Positions 8,603 to 18,786 of a DNA stretch of 64,000 nucleotides are shown here, one piece after another. The notes under the pieces are model-generated. The model did no database searches. It worked only from the letters and a program-made list of their open reading frames with translations, and had not been told where the DNA came from. The stretch is from JAZDEY01 sp043808325 [NCBI: Candidatus Eiseniibacteriota bacterium] (lineage in GTDB: Bacteria; Arandabacterota; Arandabacteria; Arandabacterales), in assembly GCA_043808325.1 (NCBI GenBank), contig JAZDEY010000083.1:1-64000 (forward strand), written 5' to 3'. Numbering within the stretch: position 1 is the first letter of the stretch; every line of letters begins with the position of its first letter. Both the position numbers and the translations under genes were made by a program.

Positions 8603-10453
8603 TCACGGGGACTCTTCGGTGAACTCCATCTGCAGTGTATAGACACTGTCCTCCCACTTAGCCTTGACGGGGCAGCCCATCTTGTAGCAGAGGCGATAGG
8701 CTCGGACATTGGTGTCCAGAACATAACCGATGAAGCCTTTGAGCCCTTTCATCTTTGCGACGCGCATCAGGTAGCTGAAGAGGGCGGAACCATATCCTTT
8801 GTTTTGATATTCATCGGCCATAGTGATCGCATACTCGGCATAGTTTGTTGCCTTATCCAGGCTGTATCCGGCGATGCCGATTACCTTTTCCTCTCCGGCC
8901 TTCTTGAGAATCGCCAGGATCGCCATCTCGTTCTCATAGTCTACATTGACAAAATGCTTCAATCTCTCGTGGGGCATGGCGGTGAGGTAGGAGAAGTAAC
9001 GGTAGTAGACGGTCTCCTTGGAGAATGAATAGAAAAGGTCGCGCATGTAAGGTTCGTCGGTCGGCTTTATCGGACGGAAGAATATCTTGGTGCCGTCCTT
9101 GGTCTCGCCCCATCCCTCGAGCTCCTCGGGATATCGGGACTGGACGAGAGCGATCTCCGGCTGGTCCTGATAGACGTAGTTGATCTCTTTCGCCTTCTTC
9201 AGAAGCTCGGCGCGGAACTTGGGATGAGCGATCGAAATCAGCGCCAGGGCCCGCTCCCGGATGTTCTTGCCGTAGAGATTGGCAGCACCCCATTCAGTTA
9301 CGACATAGTGCACGTCGCCGCGGGTGGTGACCACGCCTGCGCCCTCGGAGAGATGGGGGACAATCCTGGATATGCTGTCGTTACTCCTCGTAGATGGAAC
9401 CACTATGATCGGTTTCCCGTCTTTGGCGCGGGAAGCGCCTCTGATGAAGTCCAGCTGGCCGCCGATTCCCGAGTAGAACTGATAGCCGCGCGAGTCTGCA
9501 CAGACCTGACCCGTAAGGTCAATCTCAAGAGCGGAATTGATCGCGACCATTTTGTCGTTCTGGGCAATCACGAAGGGATCGTTGGTGTAGTCGACCGGGT
9601 GGAATTCGAAGAACGGATTGTTGTCGAGATAGTCATATAGTCTTTTTGTTCCCATGACGAATGAACAGATCACCTTGCCGCGATGGAGCGTCTTCTTGGC
9701 GTTGGTGATGACGCCGGATTCAACGAGATCGATCAAGCCGTCGGAGAAGACCTCGGTGTGAACGCCGAGATCCTTCTTGTTCCTGAGGAATTCCAGGATC
9801 GCGTTGGGGACGCCGCCATAACCGACCTGGATGGTGGAACCGTCCTCTATCATATCGGCAACGTTCTTGGCGATCCCCTTGACGACTTCAGGAACGGTTG
9901 GGAGCGTGAACTCTATGATCGGATCTTCCGAATAGACGATATGATCGAGTTCGTTGACGTGGACGAAGGAGCTGCCGAGCGTTCTTGGCATATTGGGGTT
10001 CAATTCGGCAATTACGACGGCTGCTGCTTCGCACGCGGGTTTGGTGATATCTACCGATATGCCGAAACTGCAGAACCCGTGCTCATCAGGGAGTGACAGC
10101 TGCACGAGCGCGACATCTATGGGCAGCCGGCCGCTGCGGAAAAGCTTGGGAATCTCGGAGAGGAAAATAGGCGTGTAGTCGGCTCTTCCTTCCTGCACGG
10201 CCTTCCGCACGGTTCCACTGATGAAGAAAGCGTTTGCCCTGAACTTGGACGACAGATCCTCCTGGGTATAGGGGGCAACTCCCAGGGATAGAATGTGGGC
10301 AATCTCCAGGTCTTCGGCCGGAGTATGTACCAGCGCCCTGACCAGGCTCTGAGGAGTGGCGCATGCCGAGCCGATGAAGACGCGATGGCCGGACTTTATG
10401 GCCTTGATGGCCTCTTCAGGTTTCTCCAGTCTGCTTTTCCAATCGACACCCAT
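8603..10453 (-). CDS. acetyl-CoA hydrolase/CoA-transferase fused to GNAT acetyltransferase
   Basis: A 616-residue bifunctional protein. Residues about 5-430 are a family I CoA-transferase/acetyl-CoA hydrolase (Cat1-like), with E234 in TEVFSDG as the expected glutamyl-CoA residue and the glycine-rich strand IQVGYGGVPNAIL. Residues about 450-605 are a GNAT domain; QNKGYGSALF (550-559) is the acetyl-CoA pyrophosphate loop, followed by NVRAYRLCYKMG. The two halves both use acetyl-CoA. A plausible role is CoA transfer to or from acetate coupled to protein lysine acetylation, for example of the neighbouring Acs (inference). Start supported by GAGGAG 7 nt upstream. It sits between the MFS carrier and the ADP-forming synthetase with about 76 nt gaps. 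Confidence 0.85.
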   Translation of the reverse strand: MGVDWKSRLEKPEEAIKAIKSGHRVFIGSACATPQSLVRALVHTPAEDLEIAHILSLGVAPYTQEDLSSKFRANAFFISGTVRKAVQEGRADYTPIFLSEIPKLFRSGRLPIDVALVQLSLPDEHGFCSFGISVDITKPACEAAAVVIAELNPNMPRTLGSSFVHVNELDHIVYSEDPIIEFTLPTVPEVVKGIAKNVADMIEDGSTIQVGYGGVPNAILEFLRNKKDLGVHTEVFSDGLIDLVESGVITNAKKTLHRGKVICSFVMGTKRLYDYLDNNPFFEFHPVDYTNDPFVIAQNDKMVAINSALEIDLTGQVCADSRGYQFYSGIGGQLDFIRGASRAKDGKPIIVVPSTRSNDSISRIVPHLSEGAGVVTTRGDVHYVVTEWGAANLYGKNIRERALALISIAHPKFRAELLKKAKEINYVYQDQPEIALVQSRYPEELEGWGETKDGTKIFFRPIKPTDEPYMRDLFYSFSKETVYYRYFSYLTAMPHERLKHFVNVDYENEMAILAILKKAGEEKVIGIAGYSLDKATNYAEYAITMADEYQNKGYGSALFSYLMRVAKMKGLKGFIGYVLDTNVRAYRLCYKMGCPVKAKWEDSVYTLQMEFTEESP

Positions 10454-10529
10454 ATACTGCTCCTCGTCGATGAGGCCACTAAGCCCAAGAAGCGCTTCGC
10501 GCTTATAGATCGTATAGACCCTATCGATC

Positions 10530-11798
10530 CTACTGAGGCGCCTGCTCCTGTTTCGGCGCCTTGACCAGGAAAGTCAACGCCGCAGCGACCAGGCACAAGA
10601 TGCCGAACACGGCAAAGGCCAAGTTATAGCTCTTGGTTATCTCCTTCACCTTGGGCGCGAAGATATTGGCCAGAAGCCCACCCACGCCGTACGCGGTGAA
10701 AACGAAACCGTAGTTCATGCCTACGTTCTTGGTCCCGTAGAAATCGGCGCAGCATGCGGGGTATGTGGCAAGGTATCCGCCGAACGTGGCCCCCACCAGC
10801 GCGATGCCGAACCAGAACACGAAATGCGTACTCGGTATCAGGAAATATAGGAAGATCGCGATGGCGTTTATCAGATACATGAAGAAAAGTGCCCGCGTGC
10901 GGCCGATCGAGTCGGAGATACGGCCCCAGAAGATCCGCCCCAGCGCATTGAAGATTGCGAGTACGCTGACCCCGATCGCTGCCTTCGCGGCATCGAAGCC
11001 GGCCAGTTCCTGCGCGATCGGCGAGGTCTGGCCGATCATCATCAGCCCCGCGCCACACCCGATGAAATAGAGCAGCCAGAGAAGCCAGAACTGGTTGGTG
11101 CGGAGCATCACGCGATAGGTACATTCGAGGCCCGACTTGCCTGCACGGGCGGTCGCAGGCGTCCAGCCCTGCGGCACGTAGCCTGCGGGTGGATTACGCA
11201 GGATCAGCCCCCCAAGCGAGATCAGCACGAGGTAGGCAATGCCGAGAGCGAGGAAGGTCTTGTAGATGCCGAGCTCGGGCAAGCCAAAGAGCGGCGCGCC
11301 AAGGAGCTTATAGGGGCCACCGGCGATCAGGCCCGCTGCCAGCGGCGCAACGAAAAAGCCTCCGGCGCCGAAGCCTGCCACTGAAAGGCCGGTGATCAGC
11401 CCACGTTTATCGGGAAACCACTTGACGCCCGCCGAGATCGGGCAGACATAGGCGAAGCCTATGCCGATCCCGGAGATCACGCCGTAACTCATGATCAACA
11501 TGCCGATGCTGCGCGAGAGACTGGCCAGGACCATGCCGACGGCCAGGAGAATGCCCCCTAAGATCGCGACGGTCCGAGGGCCGAGCTTGTCCTGCAGCCG
11601 GCCGCCGAGTATCGTGGCGAGCGCGAAGAAGATGAGAACGATCGAGAAGGGGAGCGAAGCCTGAGTCGGCGAGATATTGAGAGCTTTCTGCAAGGGAATT
11701 CGGAACACGCTCCATGCATAGATGGCGCCCAGGCAGAGCTGAATCAAAATCGCACCGAGCACAATATTCCAGCGATTAAAAGGCTTGCTATCCGTCAT
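10530..11798 (-). CDS. OFA-family MFS carboxylate transporter
   Basis: A 422-residue, 12-helix major facilitator protein of the oxalate/formate antiporter (OFA) type: N-terminal NRWNIVLGAILIQLCLGAIYAWSVF, the loop motif GGRLQDKLGPR between helices 2 and 3, and GRISDSIGRTR in the second half. OFA members move small carboxylates such as oxalate, formate, acetate or lactate; the flanking acetate enzymes suggest a monocarboxylate. The start is ATG 11798 (MTDSKPFNRW) with AAGGAGGGA upstream; an extension of 22 codons to 11864 has no signal. Second gene of the acetate block. Confidence 0.82.
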   Translation of the reverse strand: MTDSKPFNRWNIVLGAILIQLCLGAIYAWSVFRIPLQKALNISPTQASLPFSIVLIFFALATILGGRLQDKLGPRTVAILGGILLAVGMVLASLSRSIGMLIMSYGVISGIGIGFAYVCPISAGVKWFPDKRGLITGLSVAGFGAGGFFVAPLAAGLIAGGPYKLLGAPLFGLPELGIYKTFLALGIAYLVLISLGGLILRNPPAGYVPQGWTPATARAGKSGLECTYRVMLRTNQFWLLWLLYFIGCGAGLMMIGQTSPIAQELAGFDAAKAAIGVSVLAIFNALGRIFWGRISDSIGRTRALFFMYLINAIAIFLYFLIPSTHFVFWFGIALVGATFGGYLATYPACCADFYGTKNVGMNYGFVFTAYGVGGLLANIFAPKVKEITKSYNLAFAVFGILCLVAAALTFLVKAPKQEQAPQ

Positions 11799-11871
11799 CG
11801 TGCCTCCCTCCTTGGGGACCGGAAAGTGGAGAGGAGGGAAGAGGCGGCTCTTCCCGCCTACCATAGACCGC

Positions 11872-13782
11872 TTAGTCCTCTAAAGTCGAAATGTCACCGA
11901 CATCCTTGCCGAGGGCCTCGGCCTTGAGAAGCCGCCGCATGATCTTCCCGGAGCGGGTCTTCGGCAGCTTGTCCCGGAACTCGATCCATTCCGGGCGCGC
12001 AATCGGACCAATCTCTTTCGCCACCCAATCCTTGAGTTCCTTATTAAGCGCGTCGGACGGGGTAAAGCCGTGCTTCAGGGTGACGTAGGCCTTGGGCACA
12101 TCACCCTTGACCTCGTGCGGAACGCCGATCACGGCCGCCTCCGCCACTGCCGGATGAGAGACCAGCGCTGATTCGACTTCAGCCGTTCCCAATCTGTGTC
12201 CCGCAACATTAAGTACCTCGTCGGCGCGCCCGCGGAACCAGAAGTAACCGTCGCTGTCCATCGTCGCCGAGTCGCCAGTGAGATAGATGCCGGGGAAACG
12301 CACCCAGTAGGTCTGCTTGTACCTCTCCGGGTCCTTGTAGATGGTCCGCAGCATCCCGGGCCAGGGCTTCAAGAGCACTGCGAAGCCGTTGTGTCCGGGC
12401 TCTATCTGTTTCCCGTGCTGGTCATAGACGTCGGCCAGGATCCCGGGGAAAGGCTTGGTAGCAGAGCCGGGCTTAAGCGGAGTGATCGGCAGCGGCGTAA
12501 TCATGAAATGTCCAGTCTCCGTCTGCCACCAGGTGTCCATTATCGGGCACCGGCTGCCGCCGATGTTCTTGTAGTACCAACGCCAGGCCTCGGGGTTGAT
12601 GGGCTCGCCCACCGAACCCAGCAACCGGAGGCTCTTGAGATCGTGCTTCTCTGCCCACTGCGGACCGTATTTCATGTGCATACGAATCGCCGTAGGCGAC
12701 GTATAGAGGATCGTCACCTTCTCGCGCTCGGCGATCTTCCACCAGCGGCCGGCGTCGGGATAATCGGGGGCACCCTCATAGAGGATCGACGTAGTGCCCA
12801 GCATCAACGGAGCATAGACAATGTAACTGTGTCCGGTCACCCAGCCGATATCGGCCGCGCACCACCAGATGTCGTTGTCCTTGATGTCGAACACGAAGTT
12901 GAGGGTGGCATAGGCTCCCACCGCGTAGCCGGCCTGAACGTGAACGATGCCCTTGGGTTTGCCGGTAGTGCCGGAAGTGTAAAGCGTATAGAGCATGTCT
13001 TCGGAGTCCAGCTGCTCGGTCGGGCACTCGTCCGATTCCTTAGCCGTTATCTCGTTCCACCACAGGTCGCGTCCGTCCTGCATGTTGACCTTCTGGCCGG
13101 CCCGATTGAAGACGATCACGTGCGTGATGCTCGGCGTTTCCTTCACGGCTTCGTCCGCGGTCTGCTTGAGGCCGACGACCTTGCCGCGGCGATAACTGCC
13201 GTCACAGGTGATCAGAAGCCTGGCCTCGGAATCGATGATGCGGTCTTTCAAGGAAGTGGAACTGAATCCCGAGAAGACCACCGAATGGACGGCGCCGATC
13301 TTGGCACAAGCGAGCATCGCCACCGGCAACTGGGGAATCATGGGCATGAAGAGCATTATGCGATCGCCCTTCTTGACGCCCAGTTTCTTCATCGCGTTCG
13401 CCAGCCTGTTCACTTCCTTATAGAGGTGGGCATAGGTCCAGCGCTCGACCTCGCCCGGCTCGCTCTCGTAGATATAGGCTACTTTGTTCTTAGTGTCGGT
13501 CTTCATGTGGCGGTCCAGGCAATTGTGGACGATGTTGAACTTGCCGCCGGTGAACCATTTGGCGAACGGCTCGTTCCACTCGAGCACCTTGCTGAACGGC
13601 TTGTACCACTCCAGCTCTTTTCCCATTTCACCCCAGAACCATTCCTGATCGGCCGCTCGGGCGAGAAGATCATCCAGGGTCTTGATGCCATGCTTGTTCA
13701 TGAACTGCTTGACGTTCGAGTTCTCCACCAATTCCTTGGAAGGATGGTAGATCTCCTCTTTTCCAGCGACTCCATCGGCCAT
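11872..13782 (-). CDS. acs: acetyl-CoA synthetase (AMP-forming)
   Basis: A 636-residue AMP-forming acetate:CoA ligase (acetate + ATP + CoA to acetyl-CoA + AMP + PPi), cytoplasmic. Full family length. Visible motifs: [11 protein letters not shown] (P-loop), WWQTETG, the hinge [18 protein letters not shown], and the C-terminal [11 protein letters not shown], whose Lys is the known acetylation control site of Acs. First gene of the block; AAGGGGG precedes the ATG. The order Acs, OFA carrier, CoA-transferase-GNAT, ADP-forming synthetase gives the cell separate scavenging and energy-yielding routes between acetate and acetyl-CoA. The GNAT half of the neighbour could inactivate this enzyme when acetyl-CoA is high (inference). 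Confidence 0.93.
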   Translation of the reverse strand: MADGVAGKEEIYHPSKELVENSNVKQFMNKHGIKTLDDLLARAADQEWFWGEMGKELEWYKPFSKVLEWNEPFAKWFTGGKFNIVHNCLDRHMKTDTKNKVAYIYESEPGEVERWTYAHLYKEVNRLANAMKKLGVKKGDRIMLFMPMIPQLPVAMLACAKIGAVHSVVFSGFSSTSLKDRIIDSEARLLITCDGSYRRGKVVGLKQTADEAVKETPSITHVIVFNRAGQKVNMQDGRDLWWNEITAKESDECPTEQLDSEDMLYTLYTSGTTGKPKGIVHVQAGYAVGAYATLNFVFDIKDNDIWWCAADIGWVTGHSYIVYAPLMLGTTSILYEGAPDYPDAGRWWKIAEREKVTILYTSPTAIRMHMKYGPQWAEKHDLKSLRLLGSVGEPINPEAWRWYYKNIGGSRCPIMDTWWQTETGHFMITPLPITPLKPGSATKPFPGILADVYDQHGKQIEPGHNGFAVLLKPWPGMLRTIYKDPERYKQTYWVRFPGIYLTGDSATMDSDGYFWFRGRADEVLNVAGHRLGTAEVESALVSHPAVAEAAVIGVPHEVKGDVPKAYVTLKHGFTPSDALNKELKDWVAKEIGPIARPEWIEFRDKLPKTRSGKIMRRLLKAEALGKDVGDISTLED

Positions 13783-14131
13783 CGCTATTGCCCCCTTTCA
13801 AATTTCCCAGGCTTGCAGACCGTATCTCCCCGCCCTTGGTGGGAGGGAAGGGTGTCTCGTTTGAACAAACTCCACCCTCATCAACCCGTCCCCGGACATA
13901 CGGGACGCAATGCGGGTAACTTTCACTTTCGTTGTCAATAAGGCAGGTCCGGCCATTCTCGTTCAAGCCGGACAGTACGGCTACCGTATGAACACGAAAC
14001 TCCTTCAAAACAAGCTACCAATATAACCCAAAAACCGGGCAAGTCAAGCTTGAAAGTGCGTGCGGTCAGCCGGGTTAGACCTGCACGGGACCTGCCCTTT
14101 GTGGACAGGTCCCGCTATTTCCATGCCGCGG
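13783..14131. other. intergenic: acs leader region and post-gene hairpin
   Basis: Holds the upstream region of the minus-strand acs gene. A TTGACA-like hexamer is present on the minus strand near 13937, but no matching -10 was found, so no promoter is called. The other content is the hairpin at 14087-14113. Confidence 0.4.
14087..14113. terminator. hairpin downstream of secreted-protein gene
   Basis: Perfect 8-bp inverted repeat GGGACCTG / CAGGTCCC with an 11-nt loop, 18 nt beyond the stop codon of the minus-strand gene ending at 14132. There is no T-run, so it is a weak terminator or an mRNA-end stabiliser rather than a classic intrinsic terminator. Confidence 0.4.
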
Positions 14132-16357
14132 CTATTTCGAGATCACAACCTTGCGCGTCACCGTATCCGAGCCCAGACGAAGCCGAAGGACGTAAAGCCC
14201 GGTCCCGACGTTCCGACCGTTATACCAGTCGAACGTGTGATAACCGGCCGGATACTCCCCCTGGATGAGACTCATGACCAGATGCCCCGAGACATCGAAG
14301 AGATCCAGTTCGGCCCGACCCTCCCTGGGCAGCCCGAAGCTTATCGTAGTATGCTGATTGAAGGGATTCGGGCTGGCGCTCACGATCGCGAGCTGCGTCG
14401 GCTTGCCGGCTGTCAAGGCTTCGCCACGGCTGCCATTGCTGTCGTACGCGGTTTGCTTCTCCGTAGGGTTCGACATAGCGGAGTTCCCGCCTGTCAGGGG
14501 AGGACTAAAGACTTCGACCGTATCGGTGCCGTAGAACTCGGTCGAGTCGACAAGCCGTCCGCAAACCGTCAAAATCACCTCGTCGGTCACATCGGCCAGG
14601 GCGCCGCAAACGGGCTTCCTGTCGAACTGCAAGATGCGTTCGGGCAAACCGTCCGGGCCTTTGTGCCCCACCGTGCTAGGCCATGGCTTGGCCGGCACGA
14701 CCGTGCCCTCGACGGTCAGAGTCGCTGTCGGGGGGTCGATCTGCGTGACGTCGTACTCCGGCGGGAAACCCACGTGAGCCACCATTGTTGCGCCATCGCT
14801 CTTGGTGTTTAGGACTTCCGGCTGGAAGTACACGGAGGCGTGTATCTTGATCGAGAAGTTGACCGACACAACGGTGGTGTTACCGGCGAAGTCCTCCGCG
14901 GTCACAGTGACAGTGTGATAGCCGGCCTCGGTCTCAAGATCGTCGAATACCTGGCCGTCGCTAACCGGCTCCCCGTCCAGGTCTGCCACGAGGCTGTACA
15001 GGCCCGATGGCACGTCGGACGCCTCGAAGTCGATGGTGAACGATCCATCTGTAAGGTAGAGCCCGTCGTGGGTGGGCGAGATGATAGAGGCCTCGGGCGC
15101 GGTCTTATCTATCTTAATGATCTGCGACTTCAAGGCCTCCTGGTTGCCGAAGCGGTCCCTCGCCTGGTAGTATAGCTGGTTAATGCCTTCATCTACGACG
15201 GCAATCATGAGATAGTCCAGCTGGAACACCGAAGTGTCTCCACCGGCCAACCAGTAAGTCATATCCCAGACGCCCGAATCGTGAATGGCCATACCCAGGG
15301 AGTTATCGTCGGCAGCGAGATGCACCGTGACCTGGTTGGGCCGCCAGCCATCGTGGACCTCGGGCGCCCCCGTAATGGTGGGGTAGGTGGTAGGCAGGAT
15401 GTCGTCCCAATAGTCACGCCAAGCTATATAGAGCGCGGCCACCGAGCTCATGGCTTTGGTGTAAGCGAAGTCGGCGATGTTAGAGAGATCGCCACCGTCG
15501 TTGTTATCGCCATCATCGTTGTCGGTCATCTCGGATGCCAGGGTCGGACTTGCGGGGAAGCCCGTGTAGTCCACTCCCCATCCAGGTCTGACATCGGTGT
15601 CGCCGTCGTAACTGTCGGACGCGAAATAGTCCGTTACCTGGTTCGTCGTATACATCAGGTAATAGAAGCTGGCCTGGAGCTCCCTGGGCTCCCAGCACTC
15701 GCCCCCAAGGTAATTCGCGGCCATGGCGGACGTGGGGCCGTCCACGTAGAAGTTACCCCAGCGAGCGACCGCCTGCTGCCAGACGTAAGAGGTCAGGCAA
15801 GGCGAGTTCATGTTATCGTCGCAATGCTGGCAGCACATCCAGTCCTCATAGGCTGCATCGTCAAGGGCTCCACCAGGATGCCAGTCAATATGGATGTGGC
15901 ACGGGGCAGCCATGTCCGTCATGAGATGAACCGTGTGTCCTAAATAGTGATACGCCGAGTCGACGGTCGCCGGCGAGCCGGAAGTGACGTAAGCCCAGTA
16001 GAAGCCGACGGCCCTATCCATGAGCGCTCGGCCCTTCACCCAGGCATTGTTATAGATATTACCTTCACAGTTGTTCTGCTGAAAGTCACCCAGCTCGGGA
16101 TCCCAGAAGTGGCGTACAGTGCTCCCGCATATGCCTTCCCAATCATATATGTGCTCGATTTGATCTTCACAGCCAGAGCCCTCAATCACGGCGTACAGGT
16201 AGTCGTGCAGCTCCGGGAAGGTCCAGAGGGAATCGGACTGGCGGGTGACGTGTTTGTGACACGGCGCGTCGTACGCCTCAACTCTTTCGGGCATTGTCGC
16301 CACGGCCCCAACCACGGTCAGCACGAGCCCGACCAAGCACCACTTTAACCACGACAT
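14132..16357 (-). CDS. secreted zinc phospholipase C/S1-P1-like protein with sorting domain
   Basis: A 741-residue exported protein. Start at 16357 (MSWLKWCLVGLV) with AAGGAGGTG just upstream; a 60-codon extension is unlikely. Signal peptide about 1-28. The N-terminal domain has the metal cluster of zinc-dependent phospholipase C / S1-P1 nucleases: HF near H83, then H141-x2-H144-x3-D148-x5-H154 in the stretch GHTVHLMTDMAAPCH. Residues about 390-560 look Ig-like, with bacterial Ig wording (DKTAPEASIISPTHDG). The last about 85 residues form a FlgD/type A sorting domain (NPFNQHTTISFGLP ... TRKVVISK), implying export by a type IX-like route. The substrate is not clear: phospholipid, nucleic acid or structural. 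Rich in paired Cys. Confidence 0.65.
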   Translation of the reverse strand: MSWLKWCLVGLVLTVVGAVATMPERVEAYDAPCHKHVTRQSDSLWTFPELHDYLYAVIEGSGCEDQIEHIYDWEGICGSTVRHFWDPELGDFQQNNCEGNIYNNAWVKGRALMDRAVGFYWAYVTSGSPATVDSAYHYLGHTVHLMTDMAAPCHIHIDWHPGGALDDAAYEDWMCCQHCDDNMNSPCLTSYVWQQAVARWGNFYVDGPTSAMAANYLGGECWEPRELQASFYYLMYTTNQVTDYFASDSYDGDTDVRPGWGVDYTGFPASPTLASEMTDNDDGDNNDGGDLSNIADFAYTKAMSSVAALYIAWRDYWDDILPTTYPTITGAPEVHDGWRPNQVTVHLAADDNSLGMAIHDSGVWDMTYWLAGGDTSVFQLDYLMIAVVDEGINQLYYQARDRFGNQEALKSQIIKIDKTAPEASIISPTHDGLYLTDGSFTIDFEASDVPSGLYSLVADLDGEPVSDGQVFDDLETEAGYHTVTVTAEDFAGNTTVVSVNFSIKIHASVYFQPEVLNTKSDGATMVAHVGFPPEYDVTQIDPPTATLTVEGTVVPAKPWPSTVGHKGPDGLPERILQFDRKPVCGALADVTDEVILTVCGRLVDSTEFYGTDTVEVFSPPLTGGNSAMSNPTEKQTAYDSNGSRGEALTAGKPTQLAIVSASPNPFNQHTTISFGLPREGRAELDLFDVSGHLVMSLIQGEYPAGYHTFDWYNGRNVGTGLYVLRLRLGSDTVTRKVVISK

Positions 16358-16843
16358 CTCACACCTCCTTAAACAGGGACACACCCCATTTTCTCCGCAT
16401 CCCATTTTCACCGGTACCCTCAGATCCGATCGCGCAAGCCAAAGATTCGCCTCGCACTCCTCGGAACAACATGTTGGACCCTTTGGGAGAACCCGCGCAC
16501 CCACTTCTATCTGCCATTGCGGATTACATAATATCACAAATTCCTCCTAAATCAAGAACAACCTTAAGGACAAAAGGGAACCGAGCCAACCGGTTTGAGT
16601 CCGGCAGCCACGGCCGGGGATAACCCGACCCCGCTGCCGAACGCGATTCCCGTGATCGTGGATATACTGCCCGGGCTCTGCCCGAATCATCACCAGACTG
16701 CGTACCTAATCCCCACTATGGGGTGGCCACTTTCCCTCGGGTGTGGTACTCTGCGCTACGAGGGCAGAGCCAGATCGATTCGCGGGCTTAGATTCTGGGT
16801 GCTAGCCTCTGGCACCTTTGCAGCGTGTAAAAAGGAGAGAGAA
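16358..16843. other. divergent intergenic region, nothing clear
   Basis: About 490 bases between the secreted phospholipase-like gene (minus) and the glyoxalase-fold gene (plus). An A/T-rich stretch at about 16515-16580 is the likely place for promoters, but no -35/-10 pair can be defended. A TGGCAC...TTGCA pair near 16811 has the wrong spacing for sigma54. Confidence 0.35.
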
Positions 16844-17239
16844 ATGGGCAACAGGTTCGAAACTCACGGTGATTTCAGCTGGACCGAACTGCTGACCAGG
16901 GATTTCGAGAAGTCCAAGAAGTTCTATAAAGAGCTCCTGGGATGGGAAGTGGAAGACATGCCGATGACCGAAGGAGAGCCCTACACGGTTCTCAAGGCTG
17001 GTGGGCAGGGCGTCGGCGGCATCATGGCCATGCCGCCCCAGGTGCCGGCACAAGTTCCCGCTCATTGGTCGCCCTATGTCACAGTTGATGACGTGGACGC
17101 GGTGGCCAGGAAGGCAGGGACGCTTGGAGCGGAGACGCTGGTACCGCCGACCGATATTCCGGGCGTTGGCAGATTCTATACCTTTAAGGACCCGCAGGGC
17201 GCGATCCTATCGGTGATCACTTATACGAAGAAGGCATAG
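16844..17239 (+). CDS. VOC (glyoxalase/bleomycin-resistance fold) protein
   Basis: A 131-residue single-chain VOC protein with two beta-alpha-beta-beta-beta modules: HGDFSWTELLTRDFEKSKKFYKELLGW at the N-terminus and WSPYVTVDDVDAVARKAGTLGA in the second half, ending with FYTFKDPQGAILSVI. This subgroup (Cfp30B/27-kDa-antigen-like) often lacks the full metal triad, and the catalytic role is unknown. Start at 16844 chosen for AAGGAGAG upstream; the open frame extends to 16595 without support. It stands 89 nt before the amidohydrolase gene. Confidence 0.78.
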   Translation: MGNRFETHGDFSWTELLTRDFEKSKKFYKELLGWEVEDMPMTEGEPYTVLKAGGQGVGGIMAMPPQVPAQVPAHWSPYVTVDDVDAVARKAGTLGAETLVPPTDIPGVGRFYTFKDPQGAILSVITYTKKA

Positions 17240-17328
17240 CTGGAGTGGCGATGCGACAGCAGGCCACAGCCCGATGGCCCCGGGCGAATCCAGGTTGCCC
17301 TGCGCGAATTGACAAAGGAGGGCCCGTT

Positions 17329-18702
17329 ATGAAATGTGCTTGTTGGCCGGCGCTGGCTCTTCTCGCCTTGATGTTCGGCGTGGCCGCATCTGCCCCGACC
17401 GCGGCAGACACGCCGATCGTGCTCCGCGACGTCATGATCTTCGACCCGGCCACAGGCTCAATGCAGGGCCCGCAGGATGTCCTGATAGAGGGGTCGCGCA
17501 TATCGGAGGTCGGCAGGGTTCGGGATCTCGGGCAGCGTGTGCGCGAGATCCAATGCGACGGCAAGTACGCCGTTGCCGGGCTCTTCGACTGCCACACTCA
17601 CTTGGCCCACCTCTCCAATGAGAGCGATGATAGTCTCCGGGTTGCGCTCGCAGCGTTTGCGGCAAGCGGTATCACTCAAGTCCGGGACGTTGGCGGACCC
17701 ATCGATGTCATCAGTCGAATGAGCCGGCGAATTGCGGTCGGGGAGATCGCAGGCCCGGAGATCTTTTACGCCGGCCCGATGCTGGAAGCAAGCCCGCTCA
17801 CGTGGGAGCGGGTCAACGATGACCTGTCGGGATTCACGGTGGCGGTGGATACACCCCGGCAGGCTGACAGCATCTTGTCCGACCTTGCCGGCCGGGGAGC
17901 CACGCTCGTAAAGACCTTCAACAAGTTTGACAGAGAAGTCTATCGCCATCTCGTCGAGGCGGCCGCGAGATGCTCACTCAAGGTGGTGCATGATCCCGGT
18001 GAGCCGCTGTTCAACGCGATCCCAATGGACTTCGCCATTGACCTCGGGGTCAAGAGCATCGAGCATGCTAAGGCCCCATGGCCTGTCATCCTGAGGGACG
18101 ACCTGAGGCGCGAGCACGACAGCTTGCTCGTGTCCGCCGGAACCGATGAGGCACGCATGGCTTTCATGATGAAGGTTGCCGAGAGAGACACAGCCTCAGT
18201 CTCAAAGGCGCGCCTGCGCCAACTTGGGGAGAAGATGATGGAGCAGGGCGTGTGTCTTTGCCCGACCCTCCAGGCCTTGATGTTCGTCGATGAGGTGGCG
18301 ATGGAGCAGGTCAAGGAGCAGATGCAGGTGGAGGAAGTCCCCGAAATGGTCCCGGTTTTCATCAGGAAGCAGATCCGGGCGATGCAGGCCGTGAGCCGGT
18401 TGTGCGTGCGTGAACTTGCCGGTCAGGGCGTAAGAATACTGGTAGGCCAGGATGGTTTTGACGCCGCAGATACGTTTGTCGAGATGCGCCTCCTCAAAGA
18501 ATGTGGAGTCAGCGAGACCGAGATCATCAAGGGAGCGACCATCTATCCCGCCGCCTGGCTCGGTGTGGATGATCGCCTGGGCTCGATTGCCCCTGGAAAG
18601 GAAGCCAGCCTTCTGGTCGTGACGGGGAATCCGCTCGAAGACATAGGGCGCTTGGCCTCGCCCTCCATCGTGATCCAGAAGGGCAGAGTCCTGCGACCCT
18701 GA
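17329..18702 (+). CDS. secreted metal-dependent amidohydrolase
   Basis: A 457-residue amidohydrolase-superfamily enzyme. Start at 17329 (MKCACWPALAL) with AAAGGAGGG upstream; signal peptide about 1-26, with a Cys at residue 5 but no lipobox. The TIM-barrel metal ligands are visible: HTH (H89, H91), a Lys in LVKTFNK likely carbamylated, His in KVVHDP, His in SIEHAK and Asp in LVGQDGFD. The C-terminal strand domain is typical (GSIAPGKEASLLVVTGNPLED). Members hydrolyse imide, peptide or prolidase-type bonds; the substrate cannot be set from sequence. Likely periplasmic. Confidence 0.82.
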   Translation: MKCACWPALALLALMFGVAASAPTAADTPIVLRDVMIFDPATGSMQGPQDVLIEGSRISEVGRVRDLGQRVREIQCDGKYAVAGLFDCHTHLAHLSNESDDSLRVALAAFAASGITQVRDVGGPIDVISRMSRRIAVGEIAGPEIFYAGPMLEASPLTWERVNDDLSGFTVAVDTPRQADSILSDLAGRGATLVKTFNKFDREVYRHLVEAAARCSLKVVHDPGEPLFNAIPMDFAIDLGVKSIEHAKAPWPVILRDDLRREHDSLLVSAGTDEARMAFMMKVAERDTASVSKARLRQLGEKMMEQGVCLCPTLQALMFVDEVAMEQVKEQMQVEEVPEMVPVFIRKQIRAMQAVSRLCVRELAGQGVRILVGQDGFDAADTFVEMRLLKECGVSETEIIKGATIYPAAWLGVDDRLGSIAPGKEASLLVVTGNPLEDIGRLASPSIVIQKGRVLRP

Positions 18703-18786
18703 GGTGCGCCAAGCCTGCGCGAGCGCGATCAATTCCCTTCACAAGGTGCAGGCTCTGACAGAGACTGCGGGCAGAAGGAGGCTGCG

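Noticed and set aside
12196-13941. Very long plus-strand frame antisense to acs
   Set aside because: A typical product of high-GC codon use opposite a conserved gene; acs is unmistakable.
16811-16823. Sigma54 promoter (TGGCAC...TTGCA)
   Set aside because: The two elements are about 3 nt too close for -24/-12 spacing.
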